Source of the DNA: Flavobacteriales bacterium UBA2669
GTDB lineage: Bacteria; Bacteroidota; Bacteroidia; Flavobacteriales_E; Vicingaceae
Length of the DNA stretch: 64,000 nucleotides
Assembly (NCBI GenBank): GCA_002359215.1
Contig: DEMN01000007.1
Location: forward strand, 210,781-274,780
Direction of reading: 5' to 3'
Of the stretch, positions 50,816-59,694 are shown one piece after another. The notes under the pieces were generated by a model that worked only from the letters and a program-made list of their open reading frames with translations, did no database searches and had not been told where the DNA came from. The position numbers were made by a program, and so were the translations under genes. Positions within the stretch are counted from its first letter, which is position 1; every line of letters begins with the position of its first letter.

Positions 50816-51693
50816 TGAAGCAAGTAGTAAAGAAAATTTATAATTCAATTCCATTTAAGAAACAAATTTTTTCATTGATAAAATGGATGGATTTACCTGA
50901 AGAGATATATAAACATCTCCACTTCAAAGGTGTTTTTACTGTTAAGGTAGATGCTAATCATCAATTTAAAATGTACCATTTAGGTGCATCAGAAGAAAAT
51001 GAGTTGTTTTGGGGAGGAATTGATAACGGTTGGGAAAAAACATCACTAAAACTATGGAGAAAGCTATGTGTAGATGCTAATGTGGTAATGGATATTGGAG
51101 CAAATACAGGATTGTATTCATTGGTTACAAAAGCATTCAACCCAACAGCTAAAGTTTATACTTTTGAGCCGCTCCCTAAAGTCTTAGAATATTTGAATTA
51201 TAATGTTGAAATAAATAATTATGACATTACAGTTGTTCCAAAAGCTGCTTCTAATTTTAATGGAACTGCAAAGGTATTTTTAATGGAAGGTCATGATTTT
51301 TGTACTTCTGTTACGGTAAATAAATCGCTTTTATCTGAAACAACTCCACAAAAAGAATTAGAAATAGAATGTATTACCTTAGTTGACTTTATAGATAAAA
51401 ACAATATAGAACGAATTGATTTGATGAAAATTGATGTAGAAACGCATGAGCCTGAAGTATTAGAAGGCATGGGAGAATATCTCGATAAACTTAAATCAGA
51501 TTTTTTAATAGAAATTTGGGATGAAGCGTGTGCCGTTAAGCTCAATGCACTTTTTAAAGGTAAAGGATATATCTATTTCGATATTGATGATAAAAATGAT
51601 GTAGTTACTCAAAAAGATGAAATTAGTGTTTCATCTTTTTGGAATTACTTAATTTGCAAACCTGAAACAGCTAAAAAAATAGGTTTAATCTGA
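50815..51693 (+). CDS. FkbM-family methyltransferase
   Basis: A 292-residue protein with the FkbM-type methyltransferase core: VVMDIGANTGLYSLVTKAFNPTAKVYTFEPLPKVLEYL, then IDLMKIDVETHEPEVLEGM. FkbM enzymes O-methylate hydroxyls and are frequent in capsule and O-antigen loci. It is coupled on both sides (1-base overlap upstream; the stop at 51691-51693 overlaps a CTG start of the next gene). Together with the gene at 50093 it suggests a methylated glycan. Confidence 0.92.
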   Translation: MKQVVKKIYNSIPFKKQIFSLIKWMDLPEEIYKHLHFKGVFTVKVDANHQFKMYHLGASEENELFWGGIDNGWEKTSLKLWRKLCVDANVVMDIGANTGLYSLVTKAFNPTAKVYTFEPLPKVLEYLNYNVEINNYDITVVPKAASNFNGTAKVFLMEGHDFCTSVTVNKSLLSETTPQKELEIECITLVDFIDKNNIERIDLMKIDVETHEPEVLEGMGEYLDKLKSDFLIEIWDEACAVKLNALFKGKGYIYFDIDDKNDVVTQKDEISVSSFWNYLICKPETAKKIGLI

Positions 51694-52568
51694 AAACATT
51701 AGTCTCTATTATTATCCCTTGCTACAATGCAAAAAAATACATTGCAGAAACCATCGAGTCGGTGATTAATCAGTCTTATTCTAATTGGGAACTCATTATT
51801 GTTAATGATGGTTCAACGGATAATTCCGCTACAATTTTAAATCAATTTTCAGAAAAAGATAATAGAATTCAATTGATTAATAAGTCTAATTCAGGAGTGT
51901 CTGATACTCGTAACAAAGGATTAGAAGTAGCAAATGGTGAGTTCATTACTTTTTTAGATGCAGATGATGTTTGGCACATCACTAATTTAGAAAAAAAGGT
52001 AAAATTTTTTACATCAACAGATTATGATGTAGTATATTCCTATTGTCAAATGATTGATGAACAATCTAAACCAATAGATAGGATTTTAAAAGGAGAAAAT
52101 AATTTAAAAATAGCAGATTTTTTGAGTTTAAAAGCCAACTATAATACAGCACCGTCAGGAATAGTATTTAAAAAAGAAGTTTTATATAAAATAGGCGGTT
52201 TTGATGTTAATTTATCTAATAATGCTGACCAGGATGTATTAATTCAATCATTAGCAAATGGGTTTAAAATTGGTGTTATTTCTGAAGCGTTATGGAATTA
52301 TAGAATTCATCCTGAAAACATGTCAAAAAACGTAGATTTACTCGAAAAAGACAGTATTTATCTATTTAGAAAATGTGAAAAACAACAACTTTTTCATTCC
52401 TATTGGTTTAAGCAACAATGTTTTTCTAACTTATATCTTATTTTAGCCGGTAGTTGGTGGAAAAACGGTAATAACAAGCTTCGAGGTTTGTATTTTTTAT
52501 TGTTAGCAATTGTAACCTATCCTGCATCAATTGCATTAATTTTCAAGAAAATAGTTAATGAAAAATAG
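51690..52568 (+). CDS. GT2-family glycosyltransferase with non-ATG start
   Basis: An inverting GT-A glycosyltransferase of about 293 residues. The nucleotide-binding region is TLVSIIIPCYNAKKYIAETI, followed by IIVNDGSTDNSATIL and the metal-binding ITFLDADDVWH. A later NNADQDVLIQSLA and NYRIHPENMSKN fit the family. The first in-frame ATG is at 51762, but homology clearly begins earlier. Reading back in frame gives CTG at 51690, which overlaps the upstream TGA as CTGA, in the position where coupled genes here use ATGA. No ATG, GTG or TTG lies between, so a CTG start or a base error is implied. Confidence 0.88.
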   Translation: MKTLVSIIIPCYNAKKYIAETIESVINQSYSNWELIIVNDGSTDNSATILNQFSEKDNRIQLINKSNSGVSDTRNKGLEVANGEFITFLDADDVWHITNLEKKVKFFTSTDYDVVYSYCQMIDEQSKPIDRILKGENNLKIADFLSLKANYNTAPSGIVFKKEVLYKIGGFDVNLSNNADQDVLIQSLANGFKIGVISEALWNYRIHPENMSKNVDLLEKDSIYLFRKCEKQQLFHSYWFKQQCFSNLYLILAGSWWKNGNNKLRGLYFLLLAIVTYPASIALIFKKIVNEK

Positions 52569-53763
52569 AAAAAACATATTAGTTATTACATCTTGGAGTT
52601 ATAATGATGCGTTGATTCAAACTTATACCTTGCCTTATTTAAATATTATTGCGAATCATCTACCCAATGAGGCTAGGATTTTTCTTACAACGCTTGAAAA
52701 AAATAATCAACCTATAAATAATAATCACACTAAAATTAAGAATATACTTATTGATTATCACCCACTAAGTTTAAAGGGATTAATGATGTGGATGGGACTT
52801 ATTTTTAAGTTGCTGAAGACTATTAGAAAAGAAAAGATCGATGTGATACATTGTTGGTGTACACCGGCTGGTATGATAGGATATATGTTGTCTTTACTTA
52901 CAGGAAGGCCGCTTATAATTGATAGTTATGAACCACATGCAGAAACTATGGTAGAAAATGGTGTGTGGAAAAAAAATGGGTTGGTTTATCGCTTACTTTT
53001 TTTCTTTGAAAAAAGATTAACTAAAAGAGCCAAGTATTTAATTGCAACAACGGAGGGAATGAAAAGCTATGCAAAAGAAAAATATCATTTTTATGGCAAT
53101 AATATATTTGTTAAACCAGCTTGTGTTAATCTAACTTTGTTTTCTGAAGCTAATTTAAAAAATAATATATTAGTGGAAGAATTAAAACTTCAGGATAAAA
53201 TTGTTGGTGTGTATGCAGGGAAATTTGGAGGCATTTATTTAGAAGAAGATATATTTGATTTTTTTAAAGTTGCTGAAAATTATTGGGGAGATAAATTTAG
53301 AGCACTAATATTATCCGCTCATACTAAACTAGAGATTGAAAACTATGCCTCTAAAAGCGAGGTTAATCCCAAAACAATTATACATCGATTTGTGGCTCAT
53401 CATGAAATTCCGAATTATATTGGTTTGGGAGATTTTGGTATTACACCTGTTAAACCTATTCCTACAAAACGATATTGTACTCCCATTAAAGATGGAGAGT
53501 ATTGGGCATTAGGACTTCCTGTTGTAATTACTAAAGATATTTCTGATGATTCCGACATTATTAAAAACAATAAAATAGGAAGTGTGATAGAAGAATTGAA
53601 TGAAGCAGCTTATTTAAAAGCTATTAAAGAAATAGATAATTTATTAAGTAAGAATTCTAGAGAAGAAATTTACCACAAAATAAGACCTATTGCAGAGAAA
53701 TACCGAAATTTTGAAATAGCAGAGAAAATTTATGCAGCGATTTATAATGATTTCAAACATTAA
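52558..53763 (+). CDS. GT4-family glycosyltransferase
   Basis: A 401-residue GT-B glycosyltransferase. The N-terminal half has DVIHCWCTPAGMIGYMLSLLTGRPLIIDSYEPHAETM; the C-terminal half has KIVGVYAGKFGGIYLEEDIFDF, IHRFVAHHEIPNYIGLGDFGITPVKP and a CTPIKDGEYWALGLPVVITKDISDD donor site. The donor is unknown. It overlaps the GT2 gene by 11 bases and ends the long plus-strand run that begins with the flippase. It overlaps the convergent methyltransferase stop by 4 bases. Confidence 0.9.
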   Translation: MKNRKNILVITSWSYNDALIQTYTLPYLNIIANHLPNEARIFLTTLEKNNQPINNNHTKIKNILIDYHPLSLKGLMMWMGLIFKLLKTIRKEKIDVIHCWCTPAGMIGYMLSLLTGRPLIIDSYEPHAETMVENGVWKKNGLVYRLLFFFEKRLTKRAKYLIATTEGMKSYAKEKYHFYGNNIFVKPACVNLTLFSEANLKNNILVEELKLQDKIVGVYAGKFGGIYLEEDIFDFFKVAENYWGDKFRALILSAHTKLEIENYASKSEVNPKTIIHRFVAHHEIPNYIGLGDFGITPVKPIPTKRYCTPIKDGEYWALGLPVVITKDISDDSDIIKNNKIGSVIEELNEAAYLKAIKEIDNLLSKNSREEIYHKIRPIAEKYRNFEIAEKIYAAIYNDFKH

Positions 53764-54626
53764 ACTTTTACATACCAAACCTTTAAAGAATTGCCTATTC
53801 CGAAAAAATTAAGTAGTCCATTTATAAAAGATTTAAGATGTCGTTTATACCCTGTTTCTAATTGTTCACGTAAGGCTTCATCAGAAGCAACATTTTCGGT
53901 AGATTCATTATTTTTTCTTTTCAAACTTTTTTTTATTCGGGCTAAACTAATACCTGTTGTAGTAATCTTTAATTTTTCAAATCCATTTTGAGTTAGTAAT
54001 AAGTTTATGGTTTTTGGAGTATAGTAACATAAGTGCTCGGGATATTCAATAATTTCATAATCTCCTTTAAGAAAATATCTTTCTAAGGCATTAAAATTAG
54101 GAGTAGTAATATATACCACTCCCCCTTTTCTAAGTAAACGATGAAATTGTTGTATTTCCTCAACTGGATTATTAATATGTTCAATAACCTCGCTAGAAAT
54201 AATTATATCAAACAGCTCATTTTCAAAAGAATCATCACTAAGTTTTCCTTTCAAGGTGTTTATACCTTTGTCTTTTAAATAGGTTAATTGATTATCAGTA
54301 AATTCAGTTCCGTAAACTTTCCAACCTCTTTTTTTAGCTTCAATTAAAAACAATCCTGGTCCACAACCAACATCCAACATTTTGTTGGTTTTTCTGAATT
54401 TTTCAAAACCATCTAAAACTTCATTAATTCTAATGGTAGTAATTGCTGAGTCTACACCGTAACCTATTGGATAGTTGTTGTAATGGTTATAAATTTCTTC
54501 TTCGGTAGGTATTTTAGAGCAAAATACAAAACCACTCGACTTGCTTTTTACTAAGTAATTTTTTTCATATCCTTTTAGTGGATATAAGTCTTCTGTTTGG
54601 GTTATAAGGCATTTTGTATGTCGCAA
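53760..54626 (-). CDS. SAM-dependent methyltransferase of the glycan locus
   Basis: A class I methyltransferase of about 288 residues. Motif I is MLDVGCGPGLFLIEAKKRGWKVYGTEFTDNQL; FDIIISSEVIEHINNPVEEIQQFHRLLRKGGVVYITTPNFNALE is the UbiE/COQ5-like follow-on; a C-terminal tail of ~70 residues ends in GIGNSLKVWYVKV. The open frame extends to an ATG at 54719, but a full consensus promoter (54658-54686) lies inside that extension. The start must then be downstream, and the TTG at 54626 is the best candidate. It is on the opposite strand to its neighbours and is probably regulated separately. Confidence 0.85.
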   Translation of the reverse strand: MRHTKCLITQTEDLYPLKGYEKNYLVKSKSSGFVFCSKIPTEEEIYNHYNNYPIGYGVDSAITTIRINEVLDGFEKFRKTNKMLDVGCGPGLFLIEAKKRGWKVYGTEFTDNQLTYLKDKGINTLKGKLSDDSFENELFDIIISSEVIEHINNPVEEIQQFHRLLRKGGVVYITTPNFNALERYFLKGDYEIIEYPEHLCYYTPKTINLLLTQNGFEKLKITTTGISLARIKKSLKRKNNESTENVASDEALREQLETGYKRHLKSFINGLLNFFGIGNSLKVWYVKV

Positions 54627-54657
54627 AGTGTTATTTTGATAGAATATGTTACTTTTA

Positions 54658-54686
54658 CAAAAATAAGTATTACCAAGTGAACTCAA
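54658..54686 (-). promoter_or_regulatory. Consensus promoter of the minus-strand methyltransferase
   Basis: On the minus strand TTG (complement of 54684-54686), an 18-nt spacer and TATTTTTG (complement of 54658-54665) match the Bacteroidota promoter. Initiation near 54651 excludes the ATG at 54719 and points to the TTG at 54626. Confidence 0.75.
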
Positions 54687-54718
54687 ACTAGTATATCTTA
54701 TAAAAAAGAAAATTAACA

Positions 54719-55744
54719 ATGAAAATACTCATCACAGGCGGAGCAGGTTATATTGGTTCACATACCATTATAGAGATATTAGGAAATACCGATTGGGAAG
54801 TAATTTCGGTAGATAATTATGCGAATTCTTCTGAAGCTACTTATAAACGAATAAAAGAAATTACCAATAAGCAGTTTCAATATTATAATGTGGATTTAAA
54901 AGATGTTGAAGCCACCAAAAAAATGTTTGAGGCAAATCCTGATATTTCAGGAATTATCCATTTTGCTGCTTTTAAGGCTGTGCCTGAATCGGTAGCAAAA
55001 CCATTAATTTATTACGATAATAATATCAATTCATTAATTAATATTTTATCTTGTCAAAAAGAGTTTAATGTTTCAAACTTAATTTTTTCATCTTCTTGTT
55101 CTGTATATGGCAATGTAAATGAGTTACCTGTAACCGAAGAAACTCTTTTGGAAAAAGCCGAGTCTCCTTACGCTTATACCAAACAAATAGGAGAAAGAAT
55201 AGTGGATGATTTTATTATGGTAAATAATAATTATAAAGCTATTTCACTCAGGTATTTTAATCCGGTAGGAGCTCATAAAAGTGGTTTAAATGGGGAGTTG
55301 CCGCTTACTACACCTAATAATTTAGTGCCTTATATTACTCAAACAGCTATTGGTAAATTAAAACAGCTAACTATTTTTGGTGGAGACTATCCTACTGCTG
55401 ACGGGACTTGTATTAGAGATTATATACATGTAAGCGACATCGCTTCGGCACATGTGTTGGCATTGCAAAAACTAATTGAGAATAAAGATTTTCAAAATCA
55501 TAACATTATTAATTTAGGAACTGGAAAAGGAGTGAGTGTGTTAGAAGCAGTAAAAGCGTTTGAAAAAGTTAGTGGTAAAAAATTAAATTATGTTATAGGA
55601 AAAAGAAGAGAAGGAGATGTTCAAGCTATTTATGCTAACAACCAAAAAGCTCAACAATTATTAGATTGGGAACCTATTTACAATATTGAAGATATGATGC
55701 TTTCTGCTTGGAAATGGGAACAAAATTTACAGAATAATTTATAG
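54719..55744 (+). CDS. galE: UDP-glucose 4-epimerase
   Basis: Interconverts UDP-glucose and UDP-galactose. The 341-residue extended SDR has ILITGGAGYIGSHTIIEIL, the catalytic Ser in IFSSSCSVYG, Tyr/Lys in SPYAYTKQIGERI, and the GalE-specific RYFNPVGAH and YPTADGTCIRDYIHVSDIASAHVLAL. It supplies UDP-galactose to the glycan locus and closes it. It is followed 2 bases after the stop by a beta-barrel gene, and its start coincides with the 5' end of the divergent methyltransferase frame. Confidence 0.96.
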   Translation: MKILITGGAGYIGSHTIIEILGNTDWEVISVDNYANSSEATYKRIKEITNKQFQYYNVDLKDVEATKKMFEANPDISGIIHFAAFKAVPESVAKPLIYYDNNINSLINILSCQKEFNVSNLIFSSSCSVYGNVNELPVTEETLLEKAESPYAYTKQIGERIVDDFIMVNNNYKAISLRYFNPVGAHKSGLNGELPLTTPNNLVPYITQTAIGKLKQLTIFGGDYPTADGTCIRDYIHVSDIASAHVLALQKLIENKDFQNHNIINLGTGKGVSVLEAVKAFEKVSGKKLNYVIGKRREGDVQAIYANNQKAQQLLDWEPIYNIEDMMLSAWKWEQNLQNNL

Positions 55745-55746
55745 TC

Positions 55747-56646
55747 ATGTTAGTATTAAATAAAATGAAGTATTATTTGTTGGTAATCGCTATAATGCTA
55801 AGCAATTTTTTAATTGCTCAGGATTATATTGTTATTAATGGAGATGATACTGTCTATTGTAAGATAGAAAGTGTTGGAGCTCAAAAAATATTTTTTTCCA
55901 TTCCAACTGATAGTGTACCGTATAATTCATCATTATTGTTATCACAAGTCAATTCATATTATTTTAATCATTCTTTTGAACAACAAGATACTGTAATAAC
56001 CGTAAAAAAAATAAAAAAAGAAAGAGTAAAAATAGCAAGGAAATCAGCTCCACTTTTTCGGTTTTCGGCTAGTTATGGGTTGGGTTATTTTGATTATCAA
56101 AACACAAAAGAGAATGCTTATTCAAAAGAACTTAAGAGTGGCTATAATGCTACTTTTGAAGCACATTATTTTCCCGAAGGGTTTAATTATGGCTTGGGGA
56201 TTAAAGCCTCAAATTTTACTAGTAAACATCAAGTAGATAATATGTCAATTGTAGATGAAGTTGGCAATACTTTAATAGGGCAATTGAGGGATGATATTAC
56301 TATGAATTACCTTGCAGGTTCTTTTGTTTTAAGATGGTTACAGAAAGATTTTACAAGTGGAGTGTATATCGACTTTTCTTTTGGAAAAACATTTTATATT
56401 AATAACAATATAACACTAACAGAAAAATTTAAAACGGAAGCAAATGGTTATGCCTTTAACGTTGCTGCTGGGTATGATTATAAATTATGGCGAAATTTAG
56501 CTATAGGTTTAAATGTAGCATATAACAGAACGTATATTAATGAGATGGAAATAAATGGAGAAACATTTAAAATTGATAAAGAATATAAAGAAAGTCAGAT
56601 ATCTCGCTACCATTTTGTTCTTGGAATAAGGTATTTATTCAAATAA
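55747..56646 (+). CDS. Outer-membrane beta-barrel-like protein
   Basis: A 299-residue exported protein of unknown function. The signal peptide is about residues 7-26 (KYYLLVIAIMLSNFLIAQ). A small N-terminal domain follows (YIVINGDDTVYCKIESVGAQ, then KIFFSIPTD, a type seen often in this phylum), then a series of amphipathic beta strands from ~100 to the C-terminal aromatic end (RYHFVLGIRYLFK), as in outer-membrane barrels. An internal ATG at 55765 could also serve as the start and gives a more typical signal peptide. It begins 2 bases after galE, so it is probably cotranscribed. Confidence 0.75.
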   Translation: MLVLNKMKYYLLVIAIMLSNFLIAQDYIVINGDDTVYCKIESVGAQKIFFSIPTDSVPYNSSLLLSQVNSYYFNHSFEQQDTVITVKKIKKERVKIARKSAPLFRFSASYGLGYFDYQNTKENAYSKELKSGYNATFEAHYFPEGFNYGLGIKASNFTSKHQVDNMSIVDEVGNTLIGQLRDDITMNYLAGSFVLRWLQKDFTSGVYIDFSFGKTFYINNNITLTEKFKTEANGYAFNVAAGYDYKLWRNLAIGLNVAYNRTYINEMEINGETFKIDKEYKESQISRYHFVLGIRYLFK

Positions 56647-56714
56647 TGCTTAATTACAAGCATAAAAAATCAGTTTTTTATTTTTACTTAACAATTACCA
56701 CCCTTCAAAATAAT

Positions 56715-56741
56715 TTGTAAAGGTTCTAAATAGTAACTTTG
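56715..56741 (+). promoter_or_regulatory. Promoter of korAB
   Basis: TTG at 56715-56717, 16 nt and TAACTTTG at 56734-56741. The -7 element is a full match; the spacer is one base below the usual 17-23 nt range. It lies 18 bases before the korA ATG. Confidence 0.6.
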
Positions 56742-56759
56742 TAATGTAAAAATGTTATT

Positions 56760-58592
56760 ATGACAAAAAATATAGAAGAACTGGAAGAGGTAGTAATTAA
56801 GTTTGCTGGCGATTCTGGTGATGGAATGCAACTTACAGGATCGCAGTTTAGTAACACAACAGCTTTTATAGGTAACGATTTATCTACTTTTCCTGATTTT
56901 CCAGCAGAAATTAGAGCTCCGCAGGGAACAGTAGCGGGAGTTAGTGGATTTAAAATACAATTTGGTAGTACATCAGTTTTTTCTCCGGGAGATGAAGCAG
57001 ATGTCTTAGTAGCTATGAACCCAGCAGCATTAAAAGCTAACTTAACATCCATAAAAGATAGAGGAACTATAATAATAGATAGCGATAGTTTTAAGGTTAA
57101 AGATTTTGAGAAAGCACAATTTACTTCTAATCCTTTAGAAGATGGTACGTTGGATGGATATAATTTAATTCAAGCACCCATAACTAGCTTAACAAAAGAA
57201 AGTGTTGCTCAATTTGATATAGAAAACAAAAGTAGAACCAGAAGTAAAAACATGTTTGCTTTGGGGATAGTTTATTGGTTGTTTAACAGGCCGTTAGATA
57301 TTACCGAAAACTTTTTAGATGCTAAGTTTTCTAAAAGCCCTGAATTAGCCAAAGCGAATAAGGCTGCATTAAAAGCAGGGTATAATTTTGCTATTACAGT
57401 AGAATTATTGCCATCGAATTATACTATAAAACCAGCAGCATTACCAAAAGGAAAATATAGAAGTATTACCGGAAATATAGCTACAGCTTGGGGATTATTA
57501 GCTGCTGCAGAAGCAACAAAATTAAAATTATTTTTAGGAACATATCCAATCACACCTGCTTCTGATATTTTACATGAATTATCAAAGTATAAAAATTTTG
57601 ATGTTATTTCTTTTCAAGCTGAAGATGAAATTGCAGGTATTTGCTCTGCTATAGGAGCAAGTTTTGCAGGAAATTTAGCGGTTACATCAACTTCAGGCCC
57701 CGGATTAGCTTTAAAAGGTGAAGCAATAGGTTTAGCAATGATGACAGAGCTTCCTATTGTAATTATTGATGTTCAGCGAGGAGGTCCTTCTACAGGGTTA
57801 CCAACAAAAACTGAACAGTCAGATTTAATGCAAGCAGTTTATGGAAGAAATGGAGAAAGTCCTGTAATTGTTATTGCAGCTAGTACGCCATCAAATTGTT
57901 TTGATTTTGCATATCAAGCAGTAAAATTGGCTTTAGAACATATGACACCGGTTATTTTATTAACGGACGGTTTTATTGCTAATGGTGCCGAACCATGGAG
58001 AATTAAGAAATTGGCTGATATGCCTCCAATTACATTAAATATGGCAAACAAAAAAGAAAGTTGGAGTCCATATTTAAGAGATGATGAAAAACTTGCCAGA
58101 CAATGGGCTATACCAGGAACAAAAGACCTAGAGCATAGAATTGGAGGGCTTGAAAAACAAGATGTTTCTGGTAATGTTTCTTACGAACCAGAAAACCATG
58201 AAATAATGGTTGAACTTAGAGCTGAAAAAGTAAAAAGAGTAGCTAATTTTATTCCTGAGCTTAGTGTTCAAGGAGCTTCAGAAGGAGACTTATTAATTGT
58301 TGGTTGGGGAGGAACTTATGGAAGTATTCTTACAGCTTTTAGTGAATTAACTAAAGAATACAAAAACGTTGGGTTCGCTCATTTCAATTATATCAATCCA
58401 CTTCCAAAAAATACGGAAAAAGTTTTTTCTAAATACAAAACTATATTGGTTTGTGAATTAAATTCAGGTCAATTTGTACGATTACTTAAAGGAGAATTGT
58501 CGCAGTTCAATTACCAACAATATAATAAGGTACAAGGATTACCTTTTTCTAAAAAAGAACTAATTAACGAATCTACAAAATATTTAAAATAA
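56760..58592 (+). CDS. korA: 2-oxoglutarate:ferredoxin oxidoreductase alpha subunit (gamma-alpha fusion)
   Basis: A 610-residue subunit of the enzyme that oxidises 2-oxoglutarate to succinyl-CoA with ferredoxin. The N-terminal ~190 residues are the gamma domain (VVIKFAGDSGDGMQLTGSQF). The alpha domain follows, with GNIATAWGLLAAAEATKLKLFLGTYPITPASDILHELS, SFQAEDEIAGICSAIGASFAGNLAVTSTSGPGLALKGEAIGLAMM and DVQRGGPSTGLPTKTEQSDLMQ. The fused gamma-alpha layout is usual in Bacteroidota. It pairs with korB 8 bases downstream. No separate ferredoxin-type delta subunit is present. Confidence 0.96.
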   Translation: MTKNIEELEEVVIKFAGDSGDGMQLTGSQFSNTTAFIGNDLSTFPDFPAEIRAPQGTVAGVSGFKIQFGSTSVFSPGDEADVLVAMNPAALKANLTSIKDRGTIIIDSDSFKVKDFEKAQFTSNPLEDGTLDGYNLIQAPITSLTKESVAQFDIENKSRTRSKNMFALGIVYWLFNRPLDITENFLDAKFSKSPELAKANKAALKAGYNFAITVELLPSNYTIKPAALPKGKYRSITGNIATAWGLLAAAEATKLKLFLGTYPITPASDILHELSKYKNFDVISFQAEDEIAGICSAIGASFAGNLAVTSTSGPGLALKGEAIGLAMMTELPIVIIDVQRGGPSTGLPTKTEQSDLMQAVYGRNGESPVIVIAASTPSNCFDFAYQAVKLALEHMTPVILLTDGFIANGAEPWRIKKLADMPPITLNMANKKESWSPYLRDDEKLARQWAIPGTKDLEHRIGGLEKQDVSGNVSYEPENHEIMVELRAEKVKRVANFIPELSVQGASEGDLLIVGWGGTYGSILTAFSELTKEYKNVGFAHFNYINPLPKNTEKVFSKYKTILVCELNSGQFVRLLKGELSQFNYQQYNKVQGLPFSKKELINESTKYLK

Positions 58593-58600
58593 CTATTTTA

Positions 58601-59623
58601 ATGGAACACTTAGTTAAAGACCAAGAGCTCACTTTTAAAGATTTTTCTACCGATCAAGATGTTAGATGGTGTCCGGGTTGCGGAGATTATGCCATCTTGA
58701 GTGCTATGCAAAAAGCTTTACCTCAAATAGGAAAAGAGAAAAAAGATATCGTTTTCATTTCTGGAATTGGATGTTCATCTCGTTTTCCTTATTATGTAGA
58801 AACGTATGGTTTCCATTCTATTCATGGTAGAGCACCTGCTATTGCTACGGGTGTTAAGTTGGCAAATCCAGATTTAAGTGTTTGGCAAATTACAGGAGAT
58901 GGAGACGCTTTAGCCATAGGAGGAAATCATTTTGTTCATGTATTAAGAAGAAATGTGGATATCAACATGATTCTTTTTAATAATGAAATTTATGGATTAA
59001 CCAAAGGACAATTTTCTCCAACATCAAAAACTGGTATTCAAACCAAATCATCTCCACACGGAACTGTTGACAAAGCATTTAACCCAGGGAAATTAGCTAT
59101 AGGTGCCGGAGCAACTTTTTTTGCAAGAGTAGTAGATGTTGATCCGAAAAAAATGGTAGACGTTTTTGTTGAAGCAGAAAAGCATAGAGGAACTTCTTTA
59201 GTAGAAATTCTTCAAAACTGTGTTATTTTTAATGATAAAGTTTTTTCGGCTATTACAGAGAAAGAGGGAAAGTTCGATAATCAGCTTTGGTTAGAACACG
59301 GTAAACCAATGATATTTGGTAAAGAAAATAATAAAGGAATTCGTTTAAATGGATTAAAACTAGAAGTGGTTACTATTGGTGAAAATGGGATTACTGAAAA
59401 TGATATTTTAATACATGATGCTTATTGTGAAGATGATACACTTCATAATATGTTAGTAAATATGACATTACCTGAAATGCCTGTTGCTTTTGGAGTTATA
59501 AGAAGTGTTAAAGCATCTACTTTTAATGATAAGTTATGGGAGCAAATCAGCCATGAAAAAACAAAAGCTAAATTTTCATCAATAGATGAGATAGTAAATA
59601 GCGGAGTAACTTGGGAGATATAA
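58601..59623 (+). CDS. korB: 2-oxoglutarate:ferredoxin oxidoreductase beta subunit
   Basis: The TPP- and iron-sulfur-binding subunit, 340 residues. The N-terminal cysteines are in RWCPGCGDYAIL, another is in GIGCSSRFPYY, and the TPP/Mg site is WQITGDGDALAIGGNHFVHVLRRN with NNEIYGLTKGQFSPT. Together with KorA it gives a ferredoxin-linked route parallel to OdhAB. A very strong terminator lies 18 bases downstream. Confidence 0.96.
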   Translation: MEHLVKDQELTFKDFSTDQDVRWCPGCGDYAILSAMQKALPQIGKEKKDIVFISGIGCSSRFPYYVETYGFHSIHGRAPAIATGVKLANPDLSVWQITGDGDALAIGGNHFVHVLRRNVDINMILFNNEIYGLTKGQFSPTSKTGIQTKSSPHGTVDKAFNPGKLAIGAGATFFARVVDVDPKKMVDVFVEAEKHRGTSLVEILQNCVIFNDKVFSAITEKEGKFDNQLWLEHGKPMIFGKENNKGIRLNGLKLEVVTIGENGITENDILIHDAYCEDDTLHNMLVNMTLPEMPVAFGVIRSVKASTFNDKLWEQISHEKTKAKFSSIDEIVNSGVTWEI

Positions 59624-59640
59624 AACTCTGTTAGTTAAAT

Positions 59641-59677
59641 AAAAAAAGCGGTTGAGGTATCCTCAACCGCTTTTTTT
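59641..59677. terminator. Strong bidirectional terminator between korB and the adhesin gene
   Basis: A 17-bp perfect stem (arms 59641-59657 and 59661-59677, core GCGGTTGAGG / CCTCAACCGC, 3-nt loop) with A and T runs at the ends. It lies between two converging genes and can stop both. Confidence 0.93.
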
Positions 59678-59694
59678 ATTTAATAAATAATGGT

